64,000 bases of DNA, from the NCBI GenBank assembly GCA_965226925.1, contig CBDDEN010000004.1, positions 1 to 64,000 of the forward strand, given 5' to 3'. Source of the DNA: CBDDCX01 sp965226925. GTDB taxonomy: Bacteria > Gemmatimonadota > Gemmatimonadetes > Longimicrobiales > Gaopeijiaceae. The notes beneath the pieces were generated by a model that did no database searches, had not been told where the DNA came from, and saw nothing but the letters and a program-made list of their open reading frames with translations. This document shows, piece after piece, positions 32,693-42,147 of the stretch. The position numbers were made by a program, and so were the translations under genes. Each line of letters begins with the position of its first letter. Position 1 is the stretch's first letter.

Positions 32693-34051
32693 TCAGGCCT
32701 CTTCGACCTCGACCGGTCCCAGCCCGAGCTCCTCCAGGGGGCCCCGAACGATCTTCGCATCACCCCCGACCACCACGGTGATTTCGTCCGGGCGGATACA
32801 GCGTCGGGCGGCTTCGAGAGCCTGGTCACGGGTGACCTCTCGTATCCGGTCTCTGTAGGTGGCGTGATAGTCGTCGGGGAGGTCGTAGATGATCAGCTCG
32901 GCGATGTGAGAGGCGATCTGGCCGGTGGTCTCGAGCCTCAGAGGGAAGACGCCCGCCATGTAGTCGCGCGACGCCTCCACTTCCTCTTCGGTGGGCCCGT
33001 CGGAGAGCAGACCTTCCACCTCGCCCACGGCCTCTCGAACGGCGTCCGCGGTCACCTCCGTGCCCACCGCGGTCGAGATGGTCCAGGGACCGGCGTCTCG
33101 GTGGAACCTGAAGCTCGAGCGCACTCCGTACGTGAAGCCGTGCTGCTCGCGTAGGTTCAGGTTCAAGCGACTCGTGAACGCACCCCCGAGAATGGTGTTG
33201 AACACCAGGAGCGGAAAGTAGTCCGGCGTCGAGCGCGACTGTCCCACATGTCCGATGCGGATTTCGGACTGAACCGCTTCGGGGCGGTCGACGATGACGA
33301 CCCTCCGCTCACGGCTTCGCGGCTCGGCCTCGTGTACGCGCCGCTCGGGCGCCGCACCGCTCCACTCCCCGAAACAACGCTCGGCCAAGGCCTTCGCCTC
33401 ACCTTGGTCGACGTCACCCACCAGGACCAGTCCGGCACCCCCGGGGCGATAGCGGGCTGCCACGAATCCAGCCGCAGCCTCGGGACCGAACAGCTTCACG
33501 GACTCGGCCTCGCCACTGAGCGAGCGTCCGTGAGGAATGCCCTCGGCGTACGTCAGGCGACGCGCCGCGTCACTCGCGATGCTGGCAGGATCCATCTTGC
33601 GCTGCTGGATCGCGGCCAGCCGCTGGCCACGCACCCGGGCCACTTCGGCGGCCGGAAAGCTCGGGTGCAGCACGACTTCTGCGAGAACGCCCAGGGCCTC
33701 CTCCAACCGCTCCGGCAGGCACGAGAGGGAGATGGTGGTGGCGTCCCACCCGGTGCCAACGGAGAGCCCGGCTCCGATCGACTCCAACGCCTCGGCCAGT
33801 TCTGCCCCGGAGCGCGACGCGGTCCCTCCCTCGAGCGAGTCGCCCGTGAGGACGGCAAGGCCAGCTCGGTCCTCGCTCAAGGACGCTTCACCCGCGTCCA
33901 ACACCAGGCTGGCCGTGACGATGGGTAGCCGCTGCGCCTGTACCGAGCGGATCTCGAGTCCGTTGTGGAGGCGATCGGTCTGTACGTTCGGGAAGTCGAA
34001 GCGGCGGATGGCTCCGGGAACGGGAACGTCCGAACGAGTGGTGTGACTCAC
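32693..34051 (-). CDS. M16-family protein, non-catalytic partner
   Basis: The 452-aa product is an M16 domain pair without the HxxEH zinc motif: the equivalent position reads DAGEASLSEDRAGLA. It retains the substrate-binding feature of beta-type subunits, LNLREQHGFTYGVRSSF, and FPLLVFNTILGGAFTSRLN. In two-subunit M16 enzymes such a protein forms the closed chamber with a catalytic partner. The start (GTG 34051) overlaps the stop of the catalytic gene by four bases. No signal peptide was seen. Confidence 0.9.
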   Translation of the reverse strand: MSHTTRSDVPVPGAIRRFDFPNVQTDRLHNGLEIRSVQAQRLPIVTASLVLDAGEASLSEDRAGLAVLTGDSLEGGTASRSGAELAEALESIGAGLSVGTGWDATTISLSCLPERLEEALGVLAEVVLHPSFPAAEVARVRGQRLAAIQQRKMDPASIASDAARRLTYAEGIPHGRSLSGEAESVKLFGPEAAAGFVAARYRPGGAGLVLVGDVDQGEAKALAERCFGEWSGAAPERRVHEAEPRSRERRVVIVDRPEAVQSEIRIGHVGQSRSTPDYFPLLVFNTILGGAFTSRLNLNLREQHGFTYGVRSSFRFHRDAGPWTISTAVGTEVTADAVREAVGEVEGLLSDGPTEEEVEASRDYMAGVFPLRLETTGQIASHIAELIIYDLPDDYHATYRDRIREVTRDQALEAARRCIRPDEITVVVGGDAKIVRGPLEELGLGPVEVEEA

Positions 34052-35340
34052 GAAGCCTCCTGGGCGTTTGATTCGTGGGGGGCGGGCACGTAGGTCAGTA
34101 CAGCGCGGTTGTCGGGGCCCAGGAAGGTGTTCGTGAAGTCGGAGACCTGGGCGGGCGTAACGGCGCGCATTCGATCGAGTTCGCTGTTCAAGCGAGAGGG
34201 CTCATCGAAGAACTGGTCGAACATGGATAAGAGGTCGGCCCGCTCCCCGACCCGCTGGATCTCGCGAACGAATTGTGTCTCGGTGAGCGCGATGGCCCTC
34301 TGGATCTCTTCCTCACGAACGGACGCCAGACCCTCGAGCTCGCCGGCCAACGCCGACTCCAGCTCGGCGGGATCGGATCCGGGAAAGCCCGTGGCCCACA
34401 CCAGAAACATTCCGGCACCTGACGTGAGCGGGAGCGTGTGGCTCACCACGTCCTTCGCCACCCTCCGCTCGCGCACGAGGGATCGGTACAGCCGAGAAGC
34501 TCTTCCCGAGCCCGCCACCGCGCTCGCGACATCGGCTGCGTAGTAGGCCGGATCCGTGTAGGGGGGAATGCGTTGCGCCATGAGGACCCGCGGGAGGGGC
34601 ACCTCGGCTTCCACCCGCTGCCGGACGGTGGAGCCGATCTTGGGGCCCAGTTCCGGGTCCCCCGGCGTGGGCGGGATCTCCCCACCTTTGGGGATCGCGC
34701 CGAACTGCCGCTCGATCATCTCGAGGGCCTGGTCCCGATTAAAGTCACCGCACACGGTGAGAACCGCGTTGTTGGGCACGTAAAACGTCTCGAAGAACTC
34801 TGCCACGTCTTCCAGAGTGGCGGCTTTGATGTCGTCCATCGAACCGATTACCGTGTGGTGGTAAGGATGGGTCTGGGGGTAGACCATGGCCTGGATCCAC
34901 TCGTCCCAGTCACCGTAAGGCTGGTTGTCGTAGCGCTGACGCTTCTCGTTCATGACCACGTCGCGCTGATTGTCGAGTTTCTCCTGCGTCATGGCAGGGA
35001 GCATCCAGCCCATCCGGTCGGACTCCAGCCAGAGGGCCAACTCCAACTGGTGAGAGGGGACGGTCTCGAAGTAGTTGGTGCGGTCGAACCACGTCGTGGC
35101 GTTCAGCGTGCCCCCTGCCCTCTCCACCAACTCGAAGTGTCGGTTCTTGGGCACGTGCTTCGAACCCTGGAACATCATGTGCTCGAACAGGTGGGCAAAG
35201 CCGGTCTTGCCGGGTCGCTCGTTTCGGGACCCCACGGCGTACCAGAGATTGACCGCCACCACCGGTGTGGAGGGATCGTGAGACAGGTTCACGCGCAAGC
35301 CGTTGTCGAGTGTGAAGCGCTCGACGGGTATCGACAGCAT
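34048..35340 (-). CDS. M16-family zinc peptidase, catalytic subunit
   Basis: The 430-aa product has the inverted zinc motif in HLFEHMMFQG (HxxEH) and the second glutamate in MTQEKLDNQRDVVMNEKRQ. It starts at ATG 35340, MLSIPVERFTLDNGL, without a recognisable signal peptide. The neighbour downstream (32693-34051) supplies the non-catalytic half, and the pair resembles the second pair (35364-38260) gene for gene. Substrates are probably short peptides. Confidence 0.95.
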   Translation of the reverse strand: MLSIPVERFTLDNGLRVNLSHDPSTPVVAVNLWYAVGSRNERPGKTGFAHLFEHMMFQGSKHVPKNRHFELVERAGGTLNATTWFDRTNYFETVPSHQLELALWLESDRMGWMLPAMTQEKLDNQRDVVMNEKRQRYDNQPYGDWDEWIQAMVYPQTHPYHHTVIGSMDDIKAATLEDVAEFFETFYVPNNAVLTVCGDFNRDQALEMIERQFGAIPKGGEIPPTPGDPELGPKIGSTVRQRVEAEVPLPRVLMAQRIPPYTDPAYYAADVASAVAGSGRASRLYRSLVRERRVAKDVVSHTLPLTSGAGMFLVWATGFPGSDPAELESALAGELEGLASVREEEIQRAIALTETQFVREIQRVGERADLLSMFDQFFDEPSRLNSELDRMRAVTPAQVSDFTNTFLGPDNRAVLTYVPAPHESNAQEAS

Positions 35341-35363
35341 TGGTGTAGTCGCTCCTCGAACAG

Positions 35364-36872
35364 CTAGGACTGGGGGGCGTCGTCCATCACCGTCGGATCG
35401 GTCATCAAAGTCACAGAACCCAACCCCAGCCCGTCCAGCCCTTTCTGGATCGCAGAGTAATCACCGGCGATGACGATGACCATCTCTCCCGGATCCAGGA
35501 ACTGCGTGGCCACACGCCTTATGTCTTCGGCCGTGACCTCCATTACGCGTTCCACGTACGTCTCATAGTAGTCGTCTCCGAGATCGTTCAAGACCTGGTC
35601 GGCGACCTGCGCCGCCACGCCCGCCACGGTCTCGAAACGTTGGGGCAGCAAAAGGGCCATGTACTTCCGCGCCCGATCGAGCTCCACCTCATCCACCGAT
35701 TCGGCGGCGAGTCGCCTCAGCTCTCGCAGGAATTCGGCCACGGCCTTGTCCGTCACGGGCGTATTCACCGCCGCCCGGGCTACGAACGGTCCCGGCTCGC
35801 GTCGCATGGCGAAGCCCGAGCCGGCGCCGTAGGTGTAGCCCTTGTCCTCGCGGAGGTTGGCGTTCAACCGGCTTGTAAAGGACCCGCCCAGGATCGTATT
35901 CATGACCATGAGCGGAAAGTAGTCGGGGGTGGAGCGGTCGACGGCGACTCGGCCGATGCGCACCTCCGATTGAGCGGCGCCGGGCTTGTCGACCACGTAG
36001 ATGGCCGGACCCGCGATCACCCGCGGGGACTGGCCGACGAATTCCACGCCCGTCCCCGAGGGCACGGCACCCAACGCTGCCTCCAGCTGCGTCTCCAGCT
36101 CGTTCCGGTCCACGTCCCCGACCACCACGACGGACATGTTCCCCGCCCGAAACGTCTGCCGGTAGAGGGCGTCCACGTCGGATCGGCCGACCGCTCGCAG
36201 CGCCTCCTCGGTACCCAGGAGGGGCTGTCCGTACGGGCTTCCGGCTTCGTAGAGCCGGTCCGCAAAGGCGTTGTCGGCGAGCTCCGAGGCTTCATCGCGG
36301 CTCTGCAGGATGCGGGTGATGCTCTGCCGCTTCACACGATCGAGCTCCGCTTCGTCGAACGCCGGATTCAGCACCACGTCGGACAACAGGGCGAGGGCCC
36401 TGTCCAACCGAGGGCTCAGGGCTACCAGGTGTATCACCGAGCCGTCGCTGCCCGCCGTCGTCGACAGGCTGGCTCCGAGGCGCTCGATCTCCGCGGCCAG
36501 CTCCGCAGCGCTTCGGGTGGTCGTCCCCTCGTCGAGCATGTCGGCCAGAAGCGCACCGAGTCCGGGTGTGCCCACGCGGCCACCACCCTCGATGTGGATC
36601 TCGACGCTGACGATGGGAAGGCCGTCATCCTGCACCACATGGACCGGCAGGCCGTTGGAGAGCGCGAAGACGTGGCGCTCCGGCAGGTTCATATCAGGCG
36701 GACGACCCACCGCCGGCGGCACACTCCGGTCTAGACTCGCTTGCATGTTCTCTTCATTCCGGTCTTCTCCGATGCTCACGGATCCACCGCCACTCCCCCC
36801 CGAGGCGCTCACGGAGCACCCGGTGAGGCCCGTCACCAGCACCAAGCCGATCATCGTTCGAACTCGAATCAT
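35364..36872 (-). CDS. M16-family lipoprotein, non-catalytic partner
   Basis: The 502-aa product begins MIRVRTMIGLVLVTGLTGCS: a lipoprotein signal with lipobox LTGC. The M16 halves follow without an HxxEH (the position reads HIEGGGRVGTPGLGALLADM), but with NANLREDKGYTYGAGSGFA and VMNTILGGSFTSRL in the beta-type positions. Its start overlaps the stop of the next gene by four bases. Confidence 0.9.
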   Translation of the reverse strand: MIRVRTMIGLVLVTGLTGCSVSASGGSGGGSVSIGEDRNEENMQASLDRSVPPAVGRPPDMNLPERHVFALSNGLPVHVVQDDGLPIVSVEIHIEGGGRVGTPGLGALLADMLDEGTTTRSAAELAAEIERLGASLSTTAGSDGSVIHLVALSPRLDRALALLSDVVLNPAFDEAELDRVKRQSITRILQSRDEASELADNAFADRLYEAGSPYGQPLLGTEEALRAVGRSDVDALYRQTFRAGNMSVVVVGDVDRNELETQLEAALGAVPSGTGVEFVGQSPRVIAGPAIYVVDKPGAAQSEVRIGRVAVDRSTPDYFPLMVMNTILGGSFTSRLNANLREDKGYTYGAGSGFAMRREPGPFVARAAVNTPVTDKAVAEFLRELRRLAAESVDEVELDRARKYMALLLPQRFETVAGVAAQVADQVLNDLGDDYYETYVERVMEVTAEDIRRVATQFLDPGEMVIVIAGDYSAIQKGLDGLGLGSVTLMTDPTVMDDAPQS

Positions 36873-38260
36873 CTCCCCGCCCCCGGGACGGCCAGATCCG
36901 CTCTTCCACGCGGAACCACGGAGAGCAGGACCCCGTGCGCAGTCTGGAGATACCTCCGCGCATGCTCACGTACGGTCTCCTGGGAGACCCCTCCGTAGCG
37001 CGCGAAGTCTCGACGCACGAAACCCGGATTGCCGGTGACGAAGTAGTACTCGTTCAGCCGCTCCGCCTTGCCGCTGAAACCCCCGATCTGCTCCAGACCC
37101 TGCACGAAACCGGCCTCGATCTGGTTGATGGACCGCTCCATCTCCAATTCCTTGACACCCGCACCCACCAGCTTGCTGATCTCCTCCCTGACGGTGCGCT
37201 CCAGAACGTCGAGAGATCCGTCCGGCTTGGCCGTGACGGTGACGACGAACGAAGACCCGACCTCGGCCGCCCTCTGGGCGGCGCTCACGTCTTGGGCGAG
37301 TTGCTCCTCCAACACCAGACGCCGGTAGAGCCTGGAGCTTTTTCCACCGGCCAGCAGGGAGCCCACGACCTCCATGTTGGCGTCGCCCTGGCTGAACGCC
37401 TCAGGAGAGTGCCAGGCCATGTATAGCCGCGCTAGCTGGACGTCGTCCTCCAGAACCACATGACGGTCGGACGGGAGAGTGGGGTCCGGGACGTCCACCT
37501 CCGGAATGGGGGGACCGGCCGGGATGTCACCGAAGTACTTCGCCACCAACTCTCTGACTTCGGAGACCCGCACGTTGCCGGCGACGGCCAGGCTGGCATT
37601 GTTGGGCACGTAGTAGGTCCTGAAGAAGTCGCTCACGTCTTCCAGAGTGGCCGCGCTCAGATCCTCCATGTACCCGATCACGGGCCAATGGTAGGGATGG
37701 TCCTCCGGGTACAGATTCGCGGCGATGGTCTCGGACGCTCTCCCGTAGGGGCGGTTGTCGTAGCTCTGGCGTCGCTCGTTCTTCACCACGTCACGCTGAA
37801 TGTCGAGCTTCTCTTGCGTCATGGTGTCGAGCAGCCACCCCATGCGGTCGGCCTCGATCCAGAGGGCCAATTCGAGGGCGTTGGACGAAACCGTCTCCAG
37901 GTAGTTGGTACGGTCGGTGGAGGTCGATCCGTTGGGGGCCCCGCCCACAGCCTCGAGAAGGTTGTCGATATCCCCCTCCGGCACGTTGGCCGATCCCTCG
38001 AACATGATGTGCTCGAAGAGATGAGCGAACCCGGTTCGCCCCGGACGATCGTTCCTGGACCCGACGTGATACCACAGGTTCACGGCGGCCAAAGGTAAGG
38101 ACCGATCCCTGTGGACGATCACGTTGAGGCCGTTATTGAGGGCGAACTGGGTGTACGGGATGTACACCTCCACCTCCACTTCCTCCTGCGCCGAAACGCC
38201 GTGAGGCCAACCGGCCAGGAAGCCGACGGCAACGAGGCACCCCCCAACTGCTCGCGTCAT
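36869..38260 (-). CDS. M16-family zinc peptidase, exported catalytic subunit
   Basis: The start at 38260 gives a signal peptide (MTRAVGGCLVAVGFLAGW, cut after VSAQ). The longer frame to 38326 has no support. HLFEHIMFEG is the HxxEH site, and MTQEKLDIQRDVVKNERRQS carries the distal glutamate. The 463-aa protein is coupled by a 4-bp overlap to its non-catalytic partner. Together with genes at 32693-35340, four M16 genes stand in one 5.6-kb operon-like run, the result of a two-gene duplication. Confidence 0.93.
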   Translation of the reverse strand: MTRAVGGCLVAVGFLAGWPHGVSAQEEVEVEVYIPYTQFALNNGLNVIVHRDRSLPLAAVNLWYHVGSRNDRPGRTGFAHLFEHIMFEGSANVPEGDIDNLLEAVGGAPNGSTSTDRTNYLETVSSNALELALWIEADRMGWLLDTMTQEKLDIQRDVVKNERRQSYDNRPYGRASETIAANLYPEDHPYHWPVIGYMEDLSAATLEDVSDFFRTYYVPNNASLAVAGNVRVSEVRELVAKYFGDIPAGPPIPEVDVPDPTLPSDRHVVLEDDVQLARLYMAWHSPEAFSQGDANMEVVGSLLAGGKSSRLYRRLVLEEQLAQDVSAAQRAAEVGSSFVVTVTAKPDGSLDVLERTVREEISKLVGAGVKELEMERSINQIEAGFVQGLEQIGGFSGKAERLNEYYFVTGNPGFVRRDFARYGGVSQETVREHARRYLQTAHGVLLSVVPRGRADLAVPGAGR

Positions 38261-38361
38261 CACTACCCACAATGCGTCAAAGAGCGGGCCGTACCACGGT
38301 CGTGCGAGGCCACGACGAGGAGCCACCCGCTCACAACGGTTCCCTGGAACATAGGGTCCGA

Positions 38362-39246
38362 TCAGGGACGCGTCATGAGCCTCTCACGCAGTGCACCCGT
38401 GACGAAGTCCTCTTGGAGGGAGGTCGTGCACGCCTCGTAACCCTCGTCCACCTGGTCGGACACGGCCTCAACCAGTTCGAGATCTCCGGGGATGGCGCGC
38501 AGGCGGGCCCGTTCCACCATCTCATAGGCCCGGGTCTCTTCGCCGGCCGCCCCGGCCGTCAACCCGGAGAGAAGCGCGAGCTCCACGTCTTCAGGACGGA
38601 GGTCGGCCGCCTCCAGCAGGTCGACCAGAGCTTCCTCCGTCCGACCCAAACTCACCAGTACCAGTCCTGCCAGTGAGCGCGCCCACCCGTCCTCCGGGTC
38701 GGCAGCAGAGGCCCCAGCAAACGCCTCCACGGACTCTTCCAGGCGCCCGCTCAACGCCAGTGCCACACCCCACTCGGTGAGGGCTTCGGGATCGTCGGGG
38801 GCCAGCGCGAGGGCCGCCGAGATTTCCCGCAAAGCGTCTTCAACCATGCCCTCTCGGGATAGGTAAGCCCCGTACATATAGCGCGCGTAGGGCAAGTCCT
38901 CGCCCACAAGGGCGGCCGTGCGTAGGGTCGACTCGGCCACCGGATCGTCGAAGCGCGCCAGCCCGGTACCGGCGGTTGCCAAGAGATAGGGGTCGATGGG
39001 CTCGGCAGCCAAGCACGCCCGAAAGCGTTCGTAGGCTATGCCGGCCATGCCGAGCTCATGCTCGGCCACCCCGAGCCAACAGAGCACCGCAGCGTCTCCG
39101 GGGTACCGCTCGAGCATCTCCCGCAGGTACTCGGCCATCGTCCCCCAGTCGCCTTCGTCTCCGAGCTGGAACGCACGCTCGATCTCCGACTCCAGATCCT
39201 CGTTCGGCTCGTGAGTCGGCCCATCCGCGTCGTCGAAACCGCTCAT
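38362..39246 (-). CDS. Tetratricopeptide-repeat protein
   Basis: The 294-aa product has at least five helix-pair repeats with the TPR pattern (GDWGTMAEYLREMLERYPGD, GMVEDALREISAALALAPDD, GRLEESVEAFAGASAADPED, GRTEEALVDLLEAADLRPED). It is a protein-interaction scaffold of unknown partner. Its ATG at 39246 overlaps the apgM stop by one base (TGATG). The in-frame extension to 39378 lies over apgM and is rejected. Confidence 0.85.
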   Translation of the reverse strand: MSGFDDADGPTHEPNEDLESEIERAFQLGDEGDWGTMAEYLREMLERYPGDAAVLCWLGVAEHELGMAGIAYERFRACLAAEPIDPYLLATAGTGLARFDDPVAESTLRTAALVGEDLPYARYMYGAYLSREGMVEDALREISAALALAPDDPEALTEWGVALALSGRLEESVEAFAGASAADPEDGWARSLAGLVLVSLGRTEEALVDLLEAADLRPEDVELALLSGLTAGAAGEETRAYEMVERARLRAIPGDLELVEAVSDQVDEGYEACTTSLQEDFVTGALRERLMTRP

Positions 39247-40461
39247 CAGGCGCCGTACTTCTCCAGCCGAACGGCGTGGGCCAGGGCCAGCGCCATCAGG
39301 TCTTGGCCCCGAATGAGGCCCAGATCCCCTCCCCGGCAGGCGGTCTCGCCGAACTCCTGCGCCGAGGGCCGCGCCCAATCGGAGGCGATCAGCGCCGGCA
39401 CGTGGTGCCAGGAGTGCTCGCCGTAGAGCGCCGGCGTGGAGTGGTCGCCCGTGACGATGAGCACGTCCGGATCTAGGGCGGTGATCCTCGGGAAGAGCGT
39501 GTCGATCTCCGCAATGGCGGACGTCTTCCCTTCGAAGTCACCGTCGTGGCCCCGTGAATCGGGATCCTTGAAGTGGACGAAGTAGAAATCGTAGTGACCG
39601 TTATGTCCTTCGAGCACCTCCACGGTTTCCTCGTTCGATCCGGGGGCCCCGTCTACTTCCATTCCGACGAGGCTCGCCACCCCTCTGTACATGGGGTACT
39701 TGGCCACTGCCACCGCACGGAGGCCATATCGCTCCTCGAAGCCCGGATAAGGAGAGAACTGGGCAAATCCCCGAGCAAGGAAGTAGTTGGCCTGCGGCTC
39801 CTCCGCGAGAATCTCCCCGACCTGATCGAGAAGACCCTGGATCATCGCGGCCGTCGTGACGGATCCGGGATCGGTCGCGGTCACCCGGACGGGTCTCAGG
39901 CCCGTCCGCTGCGGATCCGTGTCCTGGAGGTCGGCCCCCAACCCCTCACCGCGAAGCACGAGCACCGCACGGTGCTCCTTTTCGTGGACGAGCGATATCT
40001 CCACACCGTCCGGCGGACGAATCGCCTCCAGCGTCTTCTCGACCACGCGACGTCCATCCTCGTCTGCGGGGCGTCCCGCGCAGACGGTCCGTCACCACGC
40101 CGTGCTCATCGACGGTGGCCAGGTTCAAGCGCGCCGCCACGTCCCCCGGACGGAGGTCGATCCCGACACCCAAAGCGCTCAGGACGCCCCGGCCGATCAT
40201 CGAAGCGACGGGGTCGTAGCCGAAGAGCGACAGGTGCCCCGGGCCGCTCCCCGGCGTGATGCCGTCGGCCACCGGCGCGATCATGCCCAACGAACTCCGC
40301 GCCGCCAGGGCGTCCAAGTTGGGGGTCGCTGCCGACTCGAGCTCGGTCCTGCCGGTATCGGGATGCGGTAGGCCACCCAGGCCGTCGAGCACCACCAGGA
40401 TGATCGTTCGTCCATCGACACCTCGGAGCACGAGGTCGTGAGGGAGCGACGTGTACGTCAT
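39246..40461 (-). CDS. apgM: Cofactor-independent phosphoglycerate mutase, archaeal type, with frameshift
   Basis: ApgM interconverts 2- and 3-phosphoglycerate. The N-part (TIILVVLDGLGGLPHPDTG, ITPGSGPGHLSLFGYDP) runs to about 40090, where its frame diverges into nonsense. The next frame begins RPADEDGRRVVEKTLEAI and carries DFYFVHFKDPDSRGHDGDF and IVTGDHSTPA (metal-binding Asp and His) to the stop. Removing one base at about 40082 joins the two parts into one continuous enzyme. Being an essential glycolytic gene of full length, it is most likely intact in the organism, with an indel error here. Start ATG 40461 is preferred; 40479 possible. Confidence 0.85.
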
Positions 40462-40592
40462 TTTTCCGTCCCGATCCATTGTGAGAGGAGATCGTACACC
40501 CAGAACATAGCGAGTCCGTGGAGCCGAATCGACGCGCGGGGGTACCTGCGCGGACGACGATCTGTTGGGATACCAGCCAGGAGGATGGGAAC

Positions 40593-41720
40593 GTGCGGTA
40601 CAGCCCCTTCACGATGGAGCGGTGGCAATCCACCTACGAGCACCGCGTGAGCTTCAACTTGTCGGAGAGCGGAGTCCATCCACTCTCGGTCTCAGAGCTC
40701 CTGGAGATGGCCGGGCGTGGACAAGAGACGCTGGACGTGCGGCTCGGATACGGACAGTCGAACGGTAGCGACGAGTTGAGGGCCCGCATCGCGGCTCTGT
40801 ACCCAGGGACGACCGAGGCGTCCGTACTGGTGACCATCGGGGGTGCCGAAGCCAACTTCGCCGCTTTTTGGCACCTCCTGGATCCGGAGGTCCCGGTCGC
40901 TGTGATGCTCCCCAACTACATGCAGGTGCCCGGTCTCCTGGAGAGCTTTCAGGCGCCGATACTGCCGTTCCACCTCATGGAAGAAGCGGGATGGCAGCCG
41001 GACCTCGAGGCGCTCGAGCGCTGCCTCGAAGAGGGGTCCCGCTCCATTCTGGTCACGAACCCGAGCAATCCGACCGGCGCCGTGCTGAGCCCCGAGTCCA
41101 TGTCCGAGATCGTGGAGCTCGCCGAGCGCTACGGCGCCTGGATCGTGTCGGACGAGGTGTATCAGGGTGCCGAACTCGACGGCGAGCAGACTCCGTCGTT
41201 CTGGGGCCGGACCGGGCGCGTCTTGGTGACGAACTCGCTGTCAAAGGCCTATGGCCTGCCGGGGCTACGCCTGGGGTGGGTCCTCGGTCCGCCGGACATC
41301 ATGGAGGCCATGTGGGGGCGGACCGACTACACGACCATCGCTCCCGCAAATCTCTCCGACACCCTGGCTTGCGTGGCCCTTGAGCCCACGACTCGGCAGA
41401 AGATCTTGGCTCGAACGAGAGGCATCCTCAACAACAACTTGGGCCTCTTGACCGCGTGGATGGACGGCCAAGGGGGCCGCTTCACGTACAGGCCACCCGA
41501 TGCGGGGGCCATCTGCTATGCGCGCTACGACACGTCGGTGAATTCCACCGAGTTCGCGGAGAAGCTGCGCACGGAGATGGACCTTCTCCTCGTGCCGGGC
41601 GACCACTTCGGCATGGACGGGTACCTGAGGCTGGGGTTCGGCCCGCCGGCGGAAGAGCTGACGGAGGCCCTGGCGAGATTGGGCGAAGCCTTCGATCACG
41701 TGGAGGCGGGCGCCTTCTAG
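40593..41720 (+). CDS. Class I/II PLP-dependent aminotransferase
   Basis: The 375-aa product has the fold-type I features: ILVTNPSNPTGAV (Asn), AWIVSDEVYQ (Asp and Tyr) and VTNSLSKAYGLPGLRLGW, where Lys binds PLP. GTG 40593 is used because AGGAGG lies eight bases upstream; the frame further upstream lacks a ribosome site. The region after the active site (MGRAxx-type GDHFGMDGYLRLGFG) is standard. The substrate, an amino acid or its keto acid, cannot be fixed from sequence. Divergent from apgM. Confidence 0.88.
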   Translation: MRYSPFTMERWQSTYEHRVSFNLSESGVHPLSVSELLEMAGRGQETLDVRLGYGQSNGSDELRARIAALYPGTTEASVLVTIGGAEANFAAFWHLLDPEVPVAVMLPNYMQVPGLLESFQAPILPFHLMEEAGWQPDLEALERCLEEGSRSILVTNPSNPTGAVLSPESMSEIVELAERYGAWIVSDEVYQGAELDGEQTPSFWGRTGRVLVTNSLSKAYGLPGLRLGWVLGPPDIMEAMWGRTDYTTIAPANLSDTLACVALEPTTRQKILARTRGILNNNLGLLTAWMDGQGGRFTYRPPDAGAICYARYDTSVNSTEFAEKLRTEMDLLLVPGDHFGMDGYLRLGFGPPAEELTEALARLGEAFDHVEAGAF

Positions 41721-41887
41721 ACGTCTCGCAGCCAGTTTCCGAGACGCTCCATGGCTCGGACGAACTCCTCCGCCTCTGTCCGGACGGATTCGGGCACGGA
41801 CGCAGCCAGGTCGCGGGCCATCTGCAGGTCGTCGTTGATCGTATCGGGATCCGCCGAGACCCAGAGTTCCCTCAGTTGTTCGATCAC
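41717..41887 (-). CDS. 56-aa hypothetical protein
   Basis: GTG 41887 opens a frame giving VIEQLRELWVSADPDTINDD then LQMARDLAASVPESVRTEAE and EFVRAMERLGNWLRDV, ending on the complement of the aminotransferase stop. Codon third positions are GC-rich as in other genes. It is helical and acidic, with no motif recognised. There is only a weak ribosome site, so coding status is moderate. Confidence 0.4.
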   Translation of the reverse strand: MIEQLRELWVSADPDTINDDLQMARDLAASVPESVRTEAEEFVRAMERLGNWLRDV

Positions 41888-42147
41888 GACGTCTCTCGAG
41901 CGACCTTCCGTGGGGCTTGGTATGACCGGCTCCGGGCGTTGGCGTTACCTAACGATCACGCTGACATGACCCCGCACGCAAGCGTAGCACACGTTGCGCC
42001 GCCCCTTGGTGATGCCCTTATTACGGTCGCTTTCGCTCCATGTTGTCCGGCGTCGACCCGGCGCGGCGGCCCCCCAAGGGGCGGGACCGTACGAGGATCC
42101 GGACATACACGGCACATTTCAAGCAATGACGACGTGAGGTCGCGCGA

